DNA from: Cephaloticoccus sp.
GTDB taxonomy: Bacteria > Verrucomicrobiota > Verrucomicrobiia > Opitutales > Opitutaceae
Direction: 5' to 3'
Length of the DNA: 64,000 nt
Assembly: GCA_030833445.1 (NCBI GenBank)
Contig: JAURHD010000001.1
Coordinates: 124,001-188,000, forward strand
The translations under genes were made by a program, and so were the position numbers. Below, in pieces: positions 1 to 9,170 of the stretch; position 1 is the stretch's first letter; every line of letters begins with the position of its first letter. The notes below the pieces were generated by a model. That model saw only the letters and a list, made by a program, of their open reading frames with translations. It did no database searches and was not told where the DNA came from.

Positions 1-837
1 GTCGCGTTTCACTTCATAGGCTGAGGCGGAGATCTTTTTGTTGAGCGGCAGATCGGTCAACTTGCGCAGGCCGGCGGGTTCCAGCGACTTGATGGTCTTC
101 GGGCGCACCGGCTGGGCCAGTTTGCGCGATGCGGCCAGATGCACCTTGAACGCCGTGAGCAAGGTTTCCGTTACCGCGACATTGCGGCCACGTTCGTCCG
201 CAGCATCAATCACCGTCCAACGCGCCCCGGTGCGATTGGTGGCCTGCCGGAGCGTGCGACCCAACCGGTCGATCCGGTCGTAGGCCCGATGACTCTTCCA
301 ATCATCCGGCGAAACCCGCCAGGCCGTGCGCGGATTTCCCGACAGTTTCTTCAAGCGCGCCGCCTGATCCACTTTGGATAAATGCAACCAGCACTTCACC
401 ACCAACGCACCGTCGGCCACGAGCAAGCGTTCAAAATGTTTGATGCGGTGGAGGGCGTGCTGAAATTTTTCACTTTTGGCCTTGGGCACCGAGGCCTCGC
501 GCAATGCCTCGGTATACCAAGAGCCGGCATAAACCCCGAGTCGGCCGCGTGGCGGGAGGCAACGCCAGTAGCGCCACATGAATGGCCGCTCGCGTTCCTC
601 GTCGGTCGGCGGATGAAAAGCAAACACCTCGACCCCGCGCGGATCGAGCCAGCCATTCAGGGTGTTGATCACCTCGCCCTTGCCGGTGGCCTCGACCCCG
701 GCGATGACGAGGAGAACGGGAAACGGCGCCGCCTTGAGCTGCACTTGCAGGTTGATCAACTGCTCACGCAGCACCGGCACGAGTGACTCGTAATCTTTTT
801 TGGGAAGCTTGGTTCGTTTCGTGCCCGATTTCGCCAT
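1..837 (-). CDS. ppk2: Polyphosphate kinase 2 family protein (polyphosphate:AMP phosphotransferase-like), partial
   Basis: The gene reads leftward from an ATG at 837 and is still open at base 1, so 279 N-terminal residues are visible. A Walker A loop of the form GVEATGKG lies at residues 47-54. It is followed by a region reading LDPRG, by WRYWRCLPPRG, and by an SWY motif, which together are characteristic of PPK2 enzymes, especially the two-domain AMP phosphotransferases of about 500 residues. The visible part ends at SAYEVKRD, which in that family links the first PPK2 domain to the second, so the second domain should lie outside the window. The enzyme would transfer phosphate from polyphosphate to a nucleotide in the cytoplasm. 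It is divergent from the permease gene at 968. Family membership is firm; the exact acceptor nucleotide is inferred. Confidence 0.88.
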   Translation of the reverse strand, partial: MAKSGTKRTKLPKKDYESLVPVLREQLINLQVQLKAAPFPVLLVIAGVEATGKGEVINTLNGWLDPRGVEVFAFHPPTDEERERPFMWRYWRCLPPRGRLGVYAGSWYTEALREASVPKAKSEKFQHALHRIKHFERLLVADGALVVKCWLHLSKVDQAARLKKLSGNPRTAWRVSPDDWKSHRAYDRIDRLGRTLRQATNRTGARWTVIDAADERGRNVAVTETLLTAFKVHLAASRKLAQPVRPKTIKSLEPAGLRKLTDLPLNKKISASAYEVKRD

Positions 838-967
838 GCGGCTGCAATCAGTGGGGCAGCCACCGGAGCTTGTCGAGGCAGGGATAAAATTATGCCAAGG
901 TAAGCCGATTTCACGGAGCCAATTCGCTTGCGGGGTCGGATGGTCGGTTCACGCTGCGCGGTTTGCC

Positions 968-1975
968 ATGACCACCCCGGTGAAGTCCCCCAAGTCGACC
1001 GCTCTGCTCATGCTGTTGCTGGCCAACTTACTTTGGGGTATGAGCTTTCCCTTGGTGAAAGGCCTGGCGCTATTGCATGCGATGCTCGTGCCGGCGGCGG
1101 GCACTTGGTTCTCCGCGTTTTACAGCATCGCCCCGCGCTTTCTGATCGCAACGGTCATCCTGTTGATCCTGCAGGCCCGCAGTTTTTGGAAAATCACCCG
1201 CGCGGAATGGCAGCAAGGCCTGATGATCGGCGCCTTCTTATCAATCGGAATGCTGCTGCAGAATGACGGGCTGCAATTTACCGATGCGTCGACCTCCGCC
1301 TTTCTGACCCAGCTGTATGCCATCCTGATTCCCGTCAGTCTGGCACTCTATTTCCGGCGCAATCCGGGAACCAGTGTGTGGTTGAGCTGCCTGCTGGTGC
1401 TCGCCGGAGTGGCCATCCTCGGGCGTTTCGACTGGCAGGATTTTTCCTTCGGGCGCGGGGAATCCGAAACGTTGTTGTCCTCGGTCTTTTTCATGGGGCA
1501 AATCCTCTGCCTCGGCTGGCCGCGCTTCGCGAATAACCGGGCGGAGAAAATCACCTTGGTGATGTTCGCGTCCCAAGCCGTGATCTTTGGCGCCCTGTCG
1601 CTATGGTCCGCCCCGGATCTCGCCACCCTCGTGCAACCCTGGACCTCCGCCCCATGGCTGGGCTTTACCTTTGGGCTCACCGTGTTTTGCACCATCGGAT
1701 CCTTTTCTCTCATGGTCGCCTGGCAACCCAAGATCACTACGACCGAGGCGGGTCTCATCTACTGCGTGGAACCGATCTTCGCCTCGTTGATGGCGCTGTT
1801 CCTGCCCTATTGGTTGTCGCGCTGGGCTGGTTTTGACTACGCCAACGAGACCGCGACCTGGACCCTGCTGATCGGCGGAGCGCTCATCACCTCGGCCAAT
1901 GTGCTCATCCAACTTCGCCCACCCAAGATCAGCTTGAAAGCCAACCTCTCAGAGCGGGGCAGGGCGGCGGATTGA
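968..1975 (+). CDS. EamA/DMT-superfamily permease
   Basis: The 335-residue product is almost entirely hydrophobic, with about ten membrane segments in two repeated halves, as in drug/metabolite transporters of the EamA family. The first helix carries the typical LLWGMSFPLVK sequence, and a family-like stretch LIYCVEPIFASLMA occurs near the end. The frame is open back to 800, but the ATG at 968 begins MTTPVKSPKS and runs straight into helix 1, so it is preferred. No Shine-Dalgarno sequence is visible. The 3' end overlaps the opposing permease gene by 27 bases. The substrate cannot be read from sequence; family members export amino acids, nucleosides or other metabolites. Confidence 0.85.
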   Translation: MTTPVKSPKSTALLMLLLANLLWGMSFPLVKGLALLHAMLVPAAGTWFSAFYSIAPRFLIATVILLILQARSFWKITRAEWQQGLMIGAFLSIGMLLQNDGLQFTDASTSAFLTQLYAILIPVSLALYFRRNPGTSVWLSCLLVLAGVAILGRFDWQDFSFGRGESETLLSSVFFMGQILCLGWPRFANNRAEKITLVMFASQAVIFGALSLWSAPDLATLVQPWTSAPWLGFTFGLTVFCTIGSFSLMVAWQPKITTTEAGLIYCVEPIFASLMALFLPYWLSRWAGFDYANETATWTLLIGGALITSANVLIQLRPPKISLKANLSERGRAAD

Positions 1976-2797
1976 GGCCACCGCCCGCCAAGTGACCGCG
2001 CCGAGCACGATCACCCCGCCAATGGCCGCCCACTTAGTCGGCAATTCATCCCGAGCCAGAAAAACCCACACGGGATTAAGGATGGGCTCACAAATAGGAA
2101 TAAGCACCGCGCCCAAGGCGGTCACGTGCCGGATGGCGCGCGCATAGAGCCAGTAGGAACAACCGAGCTGGATAAAACCGAGGGCGGCCAAGGCACCCAG
2201 TCCCACTGGCGAGGGCAACGGCACCCCGATCATAAATGGCAAGCCGATCACAAAGGCCAACAGGTTGCCCAGGATGATCGATTCCACCGGCGAACCAGCT
2301 TTTTGTTTACGCAGCGCAATCGTCATGGCGGCGAAACAAATTCCACTGAGGATGCCATAAATATTTCCGATGAAGCCGGTGAACTCGAAACCGTCGGCAA
2401 AGAACAAACCCATGCCGACAAAGACGATCGCGATGATGATCCAGTCGCGCCGCACCGTGCGTTCGCCGAGAAACCAAGCGGCCGCGATCGCGATCCAGAT
2501 TGGTGCGGTGTATTGCAGCACGATCGCGTTGGCGGCGGTCGTGAACTTGGTCGCCAAGACAAAGAAGACCGTGCACCCCGCATAGGCCGCGGCGGCGATC
2601 AACTGCACCGGCGACCAGGTGAACCGCAATCGGCCATTGGTCAGCATGAGAAAGATCGCAGCCAGGATGCCGCGACCACCCGCAACGGCGAGCGGAGGCC
2701 AGTCGATCGCCTTGATGAGCAGTCCTCCCAAACTCCAGCACAACGCGGCCAACAACAATTGGCCGACCGCGCGTGAGTGTTCCGCAGGTGTAGTCAC
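1949..2797 (-). CDS. EamA/DMT-superfamily permease
   Basis: A second, clearly different drug/metabolite transporter family permease of about 282 residues with ten predicted membrane segments. Helix 1 reads LLLAALCWSLGG and a family-like segment LIPICEPILNPVWVFL occurs in the second half. I chose a GTG at 2797 (product starting VTTPAEHSR) because the extra 39 residues from an upstream ATG at 2914 are polar and atypical. However, that upstream ATG has a GGGAAG sequence just in front of it, which is rare in this window, so the longer form is possible. It is convergent with the permease at 968-1975 and shares 27 bases with it. Substrate unknown. Confidence 0.82.
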   Translation of the reverse strand: MTTPAEHSRAVGQLLLAALCWSLGGLLIKAIDWPPLAVAGGRGILAAIFLMLTNGRLRFTWSPVQLIAAAAYAGCTVFFVLATKFTTAANAIVLQYTAPIWIAIAAAWFLGERTVRRDWIIIAIVFVGMGLFFADGFEFTGFIGNIYGILSGICFAAMTIALRKQKAGSPVESIILGNLLAFVIGLPFMIGVPLPSPVGLGALAALGFIQLGCSYWLYARAIRHVTALGAVLIPICEPILNPVWVFLARDELPTKWAAIGGVIVLGAVTWRAVASIRRPAPL

Positions 2798-2936
2798 AGC
2801 TAATCGCGGTAGCAGGTTTGCCGGACCTCGCGAGCGCGGAATTATAAATCGTCCGTAAGCCGTTGCCCGGGCAACAACGCATGGCGCGCACTCAGCCAAG
2901 TATGAGTTAGGCATCGTCTTCCCGGCGGGGTGTTTT

Positions 2937-2942
2937 TATAAT
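2937..2942 (+). promoter_or_regulatory. Candidate -10 element upstream of rpoZ
   Basis: A perfect TATAAT hexamer follows a T-run, about 75 bases upstream of the rpoZ start codon. At the expected 17-base distance only a weak -35 (TCGTCT) is present. It lies inside the upstream reading frame extension of the leftward permease gene, which also argues for that gene's shorter start. Confidence 0.4.
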
Positions 2943-3016
2943 GAGCAAACTCCGCCGGAAACCCGCGAAAAAATCACCTCCGGTTGATTCGTGTCCGCTC
3001 CGAACGATCCACCTTT

Positions 3017-3241
3017 ATGCGCGACGAATATCTGCAGGCCGCCCGTTTGAAAATCGATGATGTCAACATCCTCGTCAATGTGGTGTCACGCCGCGTGAAG
3101 CAGTTGCGCCAAGGCCATCGGGCACTGGTCGTCTCGCTGGAAAAACTCTCCTTCGAGGATATCGCCCTGCGCGAAATCATCGAAGGCAAGATCAGCTACG
3201 AGATCCCGACCGACGCCGAGATGATCGCCCGGATGCGCTAA
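3017..3241 (+). CDS. rpoZ: DNA-directed RNA polymerase omega subunit
   Basis: A 74-residue protein beginning MRDEYLQAA, with the SRRVKQL segment and a C-terminal EIIEGKISYE stretch expected for omega subunits of this phylum. Omega promotes assembly and stability of core RNA polymerase by holding the beta-prime subunit. The open frame extends back to 2984, but the ATG at 3017 matches the usual length and N-terminus. The stop codon TAA (3239-3241) overlaps the stop codon of the opposing dsbD-like gene, so the two genes converge with a 4-base overlap. A TATAAT lies about 75 bases upstream. Confidence 0.85.
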   Translation: MRDEYLQAARLKIDDVNILVNVVSRRVKQLRQGHRALVVSLEKLSFEDIALREIIEGKISYEIPTDAEMIARMR

Positions 3242-5298
3242 GGCGTATTCAAGGCGTCCAGCACCGAGCTGGCAGTCAGCAGTTCCGGCAGGATGACGGG
3301 GTCCGTTTTGCCCGGCAACCAGATCACGTTGAACGGCACGGCACTGCGCTGATACTTGGCCAGTTCGGCGGTGATCTGCGGATCCTGCATGGTCCAATCC
3401 GCCTTGAGTGTCGCGATGTTCTTTTCGCGAAATACCCGTTTCACCTCATCAGATCCGAACACGAGTTTCTTGTTGGTCTGGCAGGTGGCGCACCAGCGCG
3501 CCGTAAAGTCTACATAGATGATGCGGTTTTCCGTGCGGAATTCCGCCACCGCCTCCGGACTCCATTTTTCCCAAGTGATATCGGTCGCCGAAGGTGACTG
3601 CGGCCAGCCCGTGCAAATGCCCAGGCCCGCAACCACCAAACCAGCCAGAAGCCCGAAGCGCATGCGACCGGTTGAGGCCCCGGGGATCCGCCAACGGCCA
3701 TAAAACCAGACCCCCATGGCGACGAGCACCAAGCCCAGCAACACCATCAGCATGCTGCCTTCATTCACCTGTCCCGCCAGCACCCAGATCAGATAACCCA
3801 CCGTCGCGTAAAGCGGGAAGGCCATGAATTGTTTGAATGTTTCCATCCAAGCGCCGGGCCGGGGCAACACCTTGACCGCCGACGGAAAGATCGAGAGCAA
3901 CAAATAGGGCAGGGCCAGGCCCAGCGCGATTGCGGTGAACACGATGAAGGATTGGGCCACGGGCAGGGCGAGTGCGGCCCCGAGGGCTGGAGCCAAAAAC
4001 GGAGCGGAGCAGGGAGTGGCCACCACGGTGGCGAGAATCCCCGTGAAGAAAGAACCGGCGAATCCGGACTTCATTTGGAGGTTGGAGCCGACCCCCGTGG
4101 CCGAAAGTCCGAACTCGAACAAGCCACTCATATTGAGGGCGAAGACCAGCAACAGCACCGCAAGGGAAAATACAAAAGCCGGCGACTGGAGTTGAAAGCC
4201 CCAGCCGAGTTCCTGTCCACCCGCGCGCAACACGCCGAGCACACCGGCCAGGGCCCAGAAAGAGACGAGCACGCCCAAGGCAAAGACCAGTCCGTGCGCC
4301 ACCACCTTCCGGCGATCACTGCCGGCTTGATTGACGAAACCGAGGATTTTGATGCCCAGCACCGGGAAGACGCAGGGCATCAGGTTGAGAATCAGACCGC
4401 CGATGAAGGCGAGCAGGAGCGTGCCCGCCAGCGTGGTGGAATCGGGTGCCGCAGTGACTTCCGTTGCCGCGGTGAAGGGCACCTCGACGCGCAGCCCCCG
4501 CAGACTGCCGTCAGCCCGCCAACCGTTTTCGGAGGCCAATACACCGATCAACTGCGAGGTATCCTGCGGACCATCGGGTGAAATATCCAACGTGAGCACA
4601 AATCCGCCGGACCCGTCGGACTTGACGGTCTGTGGCAATTCGTAGGCCACCAAGTTATCATCCGCAAAAAAGTGCAGGGCAGTCGGAATATGCGCCGCAT
4701 CACTCGTCGGTTTGACGACAAGCGTGATGGTCTTCGCCGTGCGACTCGCCGTCACTTTCCAACTATCGAGGGCCACCGGCAATCCGGACACGACCTCATC
4801 GATGCGGTCGCCCAACTTGCCGTTGGCTGCCGGAATCTCGTTCGCTACCGGCAAGCTTAACTCCAAATTCGCGTCGCCCGGCATACAGACATCCTCACAC
4901 ATCAGCCAATCCACGTTGGCTTTCAGCACAACGGTGGTGCCCGGCGGTAATTCCGATGGGGGCGTAATCGTAACGGGGATCAACTGATCTCCTTCGTAGC
5001 CGTTGCCGATCACGTTCCCAACCCGGTCTTTTAAGATCACGGGGGCCGGCCACTGAATCGGACCAGCGGTAAACCCCGGCGGCAGTTGCCAGGTGATATT
5101 GGTCGCGAGTCCGGTGCCGGGATTGAGCCAGTAGGTGTGCCAGTGCGCATCATGCTGCAACCGCAACGCCACCGTAAACGGCTCACCGGGCATGATCGTT
5201 TTGTCCGCACCGACCAAAGAGGCCTCGACTTGCGCGGGTGCCAAGTGGGGCAACCACCCGGCAAGCGCCAGTAGGATCAAGAGGCGGGTAAACTTCAT
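3238..5298 (-). CDS. dsbD: DsbD-like protein-disulfide reductase with thioredoxin domain
   Basis: The 686-residue protein has a signal peptide, a periplasmic DsbD-alpha-like domain (about residues 25-285), a membrane domain of roughly eight helices (about 290-555) and a C-terminal thioredoxin domain. The membrane domain keeps the two redox cysteines of the DsbD/CcdA fold, C309 in LMPCVFP and C430 in ATPCSAP. The thioredoxin active site is C603-A-T-C606 in RWCATC. Such proteins carry electrons from cytoplasmic thioredoxin across the inner membrane to periplasmic thiol proteins. The architecture resembles the DsbD/ScsB group; the precise periplasmic client is unknown. It is convergent with rpoZ and shares stop-codon bases with it. 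Confidence 0.87.
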   Translation of the reverse strand: MKFTRLLILLALAGWLPHLAPAQVEASLVGADKTIMPGEPFTVALRLQHDAHWHTYWLNPGTGLATNITWQLPPGFTAGPIQWPAPVILKDRVGNVIGNGYEGDQLIPVTITPPSELPPGTTVVLKANVDWLMCEDVCMPGDANLELSLPVANEIPAANGKLGDRIDEVVSGLPVALDSWKVTASRTAKTITLVVKPTSDAAHIPTALHFFADDNLVAYELPQTVKSDGSGGFVLTLDISPDGPQDTSQLIGVLASENGWRADGSLRGLRVEVPFTAATEVTAAPDSTTLAGTLLLAFIGGLILNLMPCVFPVLGIKILGFVNQAGSDRRKVVAHGLVFALGVLVSFWALAGVLGVLRAGGQELGWGFQLQSPAFVFSLAVLLLVFALNMSGLFEFGLSATGVGSNLQMKSGFAGSFFTGILATVVATPCSAPFLAPALGAALALPVAQSFIVFTAIALGLALPYLLLSIFPSAVKVLPRPGAWMETFKQFMAFPLYATVGYLIWVLAGQVNEGSMLMVLLGLVLVAMGVWFYGRWRIPGASTGRMRFGLLAGLVVAGLGICTGWPQSPSATDITWEKWSPEAVAEFRTENRIIYVDFTARWCATCQTNKKLVFGSDEVKRVFREKNIATLKADWTMQDPQITAELAKYQRSAVPFNVIWLPGKTDPVILPELLTASSVLDALNTP

Positions 5299-5371
5299 GG
5301 ATTTATAGAAAGTGATAAGGGTGAGAGACGCAAATCGCAGGTATCTTCCCCGCCAAGGAGAAAAAGGGCGG

Positions 5372-6301
5372 TCAGGGGCAGAAGAGTTTGGTGGAGTAGT
5401 AACGCTCGGCGCGGTCGCACAACACCGTCACCACTTGTTCGGATGCAGGCAACTGCTCCGCCACCCGCAATGCCGCGGTGACATTCGCCCCACTCGAAGG
5501 CCCGACCAAAAATCCAAACTCCCGGTTTAGCCGGCGCGTCATGTCCATCGCATCACTGCTGCTGACCTTAATCGTCGCGTCGATGTGGGCGGTCCGCAGC
5601 AACGGCGGCACATATCCGCCGGCCACGCCTTCGATTAAATGGCAGCACGGCATTTCACCGGACAGCATCGCCGCTTCGGCCGGTTCCATCGCATATATCC
5701 GGGTCGCCGGATTGGCGGCGCGCAACGCCGATCCGCACCCCGTCAACGTGCCGCCGGTGCCATAGCCGGAGACAAAAGCCGCCACCGGACCCGTCACCTG
5801 TCGCAAAATTTCCTGGGCCGTGCATTCCTCGTGGTCGCGGGCGTTGAGCGGATTCTCGAATTGGCGGGGGAGAAAGTAACGGGGATCGTTTGCCGCCATT
5901 TCGAGCGAGAGCTTAATCCCGGTGGCGTAGCCTTCGACCGCCTTGAACAATTCCACTTTCGCGCCGAGTTGCTGCATCAGATAACGACGTTCCACGCTCG
6001 CGGTTTCACTCATCAAGATATGCACCCGGTAGCCCATGGCCGCACCCACCATCGCAAGGGAAATGCCAGTGTTGCCACTGGTGCATTCGAGAATGACGGA
6101 ATCCGGGCGCAGCAAACCGCGTTTTTCCGCATCTTCCAAAATGCACAAGGCCAACCGGTCCTTGATCGATCCGCTGGGATTGAGGAATTCCGCCTTGGCG
6201 AGCAGCGTGCGATTCAACTCGGGAAAATAGAGCGGCACCAAGGGGGTATTACCAATCAGTGACAAAACCGGTGACCGGCGCAGGGGTTTGGAAGTGACCA
6301 T
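5372..6301 (-). CDS. cysK: PLP-dependent cysteine synthase family protein
   Basis: A 309-residue fold-type II PLP enzyme. It has the lysine-bearing NPSGSIKDR motif that forms the Schiff base, the substrate-loop sequence TSGNTG, the phosphate-binding GTGGTLTG loop and the C-terminal GPSSGAN segment. These fit O-acetylserine sulfhydrylases (CysK/CysM), which make cysteine from O-acetylserine and sulfide in the cytoplasm. Related enzymes such as cystathionine beta-synthases share all these motifs, so the donor specificity is inferred. The ATG at 6301 (MVTSKPLRRS) is preferred over an upstream in-frame start at 6346 because it fits the family N-terminus. The gene is divergent from the feo operon. 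Confidence 0.87.
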   Translation of the reverse strand: MVTSKPLRRSPVLSLIGNTPLVPLYFPELNRTLLAKAEFLNPSGSIKDRLALCILEDAEKRGLLRPDSVILECTSGNTGISLAMVGAAMGYRVHILMSETASVERRYLMQQLGAKVELFKAVEGYATGIKLSLEMAANDPRYFLPRQFENPLNARDHEECTAQEILRQVTGPVAAFVSGYGTGGTLTGCGSALRAANPATRIYAMEPAEAAMLSGEMPCCHLIEGVAGGYVPPLLRTAHIDATIKVSSSDAMDMTRRLNREFGFLVGPSSGANVTAALRVAEQLPASEQVVTVLCDRAERYYSTKLFCP

Positions 6302-6482
6302 GGTGGAGCAGAACCGGAGTGTCATAAACCACCGTGCCCAAACCAAGGGTAAAGTCTTGCCCCAGCTCGCTAAGCGACAACCCGACTAGATCAAACCGGG
6401 ACCGCCACCTCTGGATACGAGCTATTAGGACAGGTTGAATCCCGGGCCGCCGGGCAATAAACCGCACGCCCTTCATTGACAT

Positions 6483-6497
6483 TGAAACTGAGTCTCA
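6483..6497. promoter_or_regulatory. Candidate Fur box upstream of feo operon
   Basis: TGAAACTGAGTCTCA is a 7-1-7 inverted repeat that keeps TGA-A-T / A-T-TCA of the classical Fur core TGATAATnATTATCA (10 of 14 positions). It lies 21 bases upstream of the first feoA start. Iron-dependent repression of feo by Fur is well established in other bacteria; binding here is inferred. Confidence 0.5.
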
Positions 6498-6518
6498 TTC
6501 AACTGCCCCCATCTGCCC

Positions 6519-6779
6519 ATGTCCGCGTCTGTTGAAAATAACCCGCACCACTTGCCCCTTTGCCAGCTGCCCGCCGGCGGAATGGGTCGCGTGATGCAGC
6601 TTTCCGGTGACACGCAGTTCTGTCAGCGCGTTCGCGAAATGGGCTTCGGTGAGGCCGCCCTGATTACCAAGGTTTCCGGCACCCAGACAATTCTCTGTCA
6701 GGTCAACGGCACGCGCATCGCCCTAAGCCACGGCGCGGCCAGCAAAATCCACGTCGAGCCCATCTCCGGAGCACGGTAA
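6519..6779 (+). CDS. feoA: FeoA domain protein (first copy)
   Basis: An 86-residue cytoplasmic protein with an SH3-like FeoA fold. It shows the typical sequence of LPAGGMGRVMQL near residues 16-27, an REMGFGEAALITKV core, and a C-terminal half with IALSHGAASKIHVEP. FeoA is a small partner of the ferrous iron permease FeoB and is thought to regulate its assembly or GTPase. It is the first gene of a four-gene set on the same strand, 9 bases before a second feoA. A candidate Fur box sits just upstream. No Shine-Dalgarno is visible before the ATG. Confidence 0.9.
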   Translation: MSASVENNPHHLPLCQLPAGGMGRVMQLSGDTQFCQRVREMGFGEAALITKVSGTQTILCQVNGTRIALSHGAASKIHVEPISGAR

Positions 6780-6788
6780 GGCAGGCGC

Positions 6789-7031
6789 ATGGCTGCGTTG
6801 ATCAGACTCTCCGAGCTTGGGGTCGGCACATCCGGCACCGTCCGCGAATTTCCCGCCGCCAGCACCGCGATGGTGCGGTTACGCGAAATGGGCCTGCTCG
6901 CCGGCACCACTGTCACCCATGTGCGCACCGCACCGCTCGGTGATCCGATAGAAATCAAAGTGCGCGGCTACCGGCTCACGTTGCGCAAAAGCGAAGCCGA
7001 GCAAATTCTGGTGGAGCCCACCGCGGGCTGA
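6789..7031 (+). CDS. feoA: FeoA domain protein (second copy)
   Basis: An 80-residue second FeoA-type protein. It has MIRLSELGVGTSG-like opening residues (here ALIRLSELGVGTSG), the VRLREMGLLAGTTV core and the GDPIEIKVRGYRLTLRKSEAEQILVEP end typical of FeoA. It differs clearly from the first copy, so this is an old duplication rather than a recent one. Paired FeoA proteins ahead of FeoB occur in several phyla; they may form a heteromeric regulator of FeoB, though that is inferred. It lies 9 bases after the first copy and 6 bases before feoB, consistent with one transcript. Confidence 0.9.
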   Translation: MAALIRLSELGVGTSGTVREFPAASTAMVRLREMGLLAGTTVTHVRTAPLGDPIEIKVRGYRLTLRKSEAEQILVEPTAG

Positions 7032-7037
7032 TGCGTC

Positions 7038-9167
7038 ATGGCGTTGCCTGAACATATTTCCCGGGCCAGCGGTGCTCCTGCGCCCTCGCGTCAGCCGATC
7101 TACGCCCTCGTGGGTAATCCCAATTGTGGCAAGAGCACGCTCTTCAATGCGCTCACCGGACTGAAACAGAAAATCGGCAATTACCCCGGCGTCACGGTCG
7201 AAAAGAAAATCGGCACGACCTATTCGCAGCACGGCCAGCCGATGACGATCATCGATCTGCCCGGTGCGTATTCGCTGGCGGCGCGTTCGCCCGACGAGGC
7301 GGTCACCCGCGATGTCTTGCTCGGCCGCCGGTCCGACACGCCGCAGCCCGACCGCATCCTCTGCATCGTCGACGCCAACAACCTCGAGCGAAATCTCTAT
7401 CTCGTTCACCAGATTCTCGACTTGGGCCGGCCCGTCATCCTCGTGCTGAACATGATGGATGTGGCGGCGCAATCCGGCCTGCGCATCCGCACCGCACGCC
7501 TCGAGCGCGAGCTGGGTATCCCGGTGATTCCCTGCGAAGCCGTCAACGGCAAGGGCCTCGTGCAACTGCGCATGGCGATGAGCCGGCCCGACCTGCCGCT
7601 GTCCCGTCACGCTTGGGATGTGCCGGCCGCCATCGCTCCCGCCGTTTCTGACCTGCAGGCCTCGTTAACCGAACACAGTGGCAAATCCCCTTTGATCGCC
7701 CGCGCCGAGGCGCTGCTGCTGCTGACCGATCAGAACACCGTGCGCGTGGCCGGATCGGCGCCGTTGCATACGCGCACGACCGATATTCTCGGGCACTGGC
7801 AAAAGAAATGGAGCAGCGAAGGCACCGATTGGGCGGCCTCGTTGGTGAGTTCACGCTACGATGCGATTGCAAAACTTTGCGCGGAAACCGTGGAACAGCG
7901 CACGTTGACCTCGGGCCCCAGCCAAAGCGATCGCATCGATGGCATCGTCACGCATCCCGTCTGGGGCTGGCTCGTGCTCGGTGGAGTGATGACCCTGCTG
8001 TTCCTGAGCATCTTCACCTTCGCGGAATATCCGATGAACTGGATCGACGATCACGTCGCCACGCTTTCGGAGTGGGTCAAATCCAGCATGCCCGCCGGAG
8101 ACCTGCGTGATTTGTTGACGGACGGCGCCGTGGCCGGGGTAGGGGGCGTCATTATTTTTCTGCCGCAGATCCTGATTTTGTTTTTCTTCATCGGCCTGCT
8201 TGAGAGCACCGGCTACATGGCGCGGGCTGCCTTCATCATGGACCGACTGATGAGTCGAGTAGGGTTGAACGGCAAATCGTTCATCCCGCTGCTCAGCTCC
8301 TATGCCTGCGCCATTCCGGGCATCATGGCCACCCGCACGATCGAGGATCACAAGGACCGGCTCGTTACGATTCTGGTGGCTCCGCTGATGAGTTGCTCCG
8401 CCCGGCTGCCCGTCTACCTGCTGATGATTGCCGCGCTGCTGCCCAGCGGCGAAGTGCCGGTGCTAACCAAAGTCGGCCTGATGCTGTTGATGTATTTTCT
8501 CGGGACGGCGGGCGCGTTTGGTTTCGCGTGGCTGTTCAAGCGCACGTTGCTGAAAGGCGAACCCCCACTAATGATCATGGAGCTGCCGCCTTACCGCATG
8601 CCGGCGATCAAGGACGTGGTCCTGCACATGCTCGAGCGCGCGTGGCTATTCCTGAAACGCGCCGGCACCATCATTCTCGGCATCTCCATCGTGCTATGGT
8701 TTTTGGCGTCGTATCCCAAGGTGCCGGAGGGCGTGCCGGCCAGTGAACAGCTCGCGCAGAGTTTTGCCGGCCAAGCCGGTCACTTATTGGAGCCGGCGAT
8801 CAAGCCGCTCGGCTTCGACTGGCAGATCGGCATCGGTCTGATCAGTTCCTTCGCCGCGCGCGAAGTCTTTGTTTCCACCATGGGCGTGGTTTTTAACGCG
8901 GAGGACACCGGCGATGATACGACGCCGTTGCGCCAAGCCCTGGCGACCGCCACTTGGCCGGACGGACGCAAGCTTTTCACGCCGTTGGTGTGTTTCACGT
9001 TAATGATCTTTTATGTGTTCGCGATGCAGTGCGTCGCGACCGTCGCGGTCGTGAGGCGCGAGACCAATTCCTGGCGCTGGCCGCTCTTCCAAATCGCCTA
9101 CATGACTGGCACTGCGTGGATTTTGTCGTTAATGGTATATCAAGTCGGGTGTCTGCTCGGCTTCTGA
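7038..9167 (+). CDS. feoB: Ferrous iron transport protein B
   Basis: The 709-residue protein has an N-terminal GTPase domain with G1 GNPNCGKS (residues 26-33), G3 DLPG (73-76) and G4 NMMD (138-141). A helical insert follows, then a polytopic membrane domain with two similar gate regions. Conserved cysteines occur in the gate motifs SYACAIPGIMATR and PLMSCSARLPVYL. FeoB imports Fe(II) across the inner membrane, driven or gated by the GTPase domain. Length and domain order are normal. It is third in the feoA-feoA-feoB set, 6 bases after the second feoA, and 3 bases before a small partner gene. Confidence 0.96.
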   Translation: MALPEHISRASGAPAPSRQPIYALVGNPNCGKSTLFNALTGLKQKIGNYPGVTVEKKIGTTYSQHGQPMTIIDLPGAYSLAARSPDEAVTRDVLLGRRSDTPQPDRILCIVDANNLERNLYLVHQILDLGRPVILVLNMMDVAAQSGLRIRTARLERELGIPVIPCEAVNGKGLVQLRMAMSRPDLPLSRHAWDVPAAIAPAVSDLQASLTEHSGKSPLIARAEALLLLTDQNTVRVAGSAPLHTRTTDILGHWQKKWSSEGTDWAASLVSSRYDAIAKLCAETVEQRTLTSGPSQSDRIDGIVTHPVWGWLVLGGVMTLLFLSIFTFAEYPMNWIDDHVATLSEWVKSSMPAGDLRDLLTDGAVAGVGGVIIFLPQILILFFFIGLLESTGYMARAAFIMDRLMSRVGLNGKSFIPLLSSYACAIPGIMATRTIEDHKDRLVTILVAPLMSCSARLPVYLLMIAALLPSGEVPVLTKVGLMLLMYFLGTAGAFGFAWLFKRTLLKGEPPLMIMELPPYRMPAIKDVVLHMLERAWLFLKRAGTIILGISIVLWFLASYPKVPEGVPASEQLAQSFAGQAGHLLEPAIKPLGFDWQIGIGLISSFAAREVFVSTMGVVFNAEDTGDDTTPLRQALATATWPDGRKLFTPLVCFTLMIFYVFAMQCVATVAVVRRETNSWRWPLFQIAYMTGTAWILSLMVYQVGCLLGF

Positions 9168-9170
9168 ATC

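Noticed and set aside
1949-1975. 27-base overlap of two convergent permease genes
   Set aside because: Both frames are well supported and short convergent overlaps occur at several other places in this compact window (rpoZ/dsbD, yhhQ/trmH); not unusual enough for a finding.
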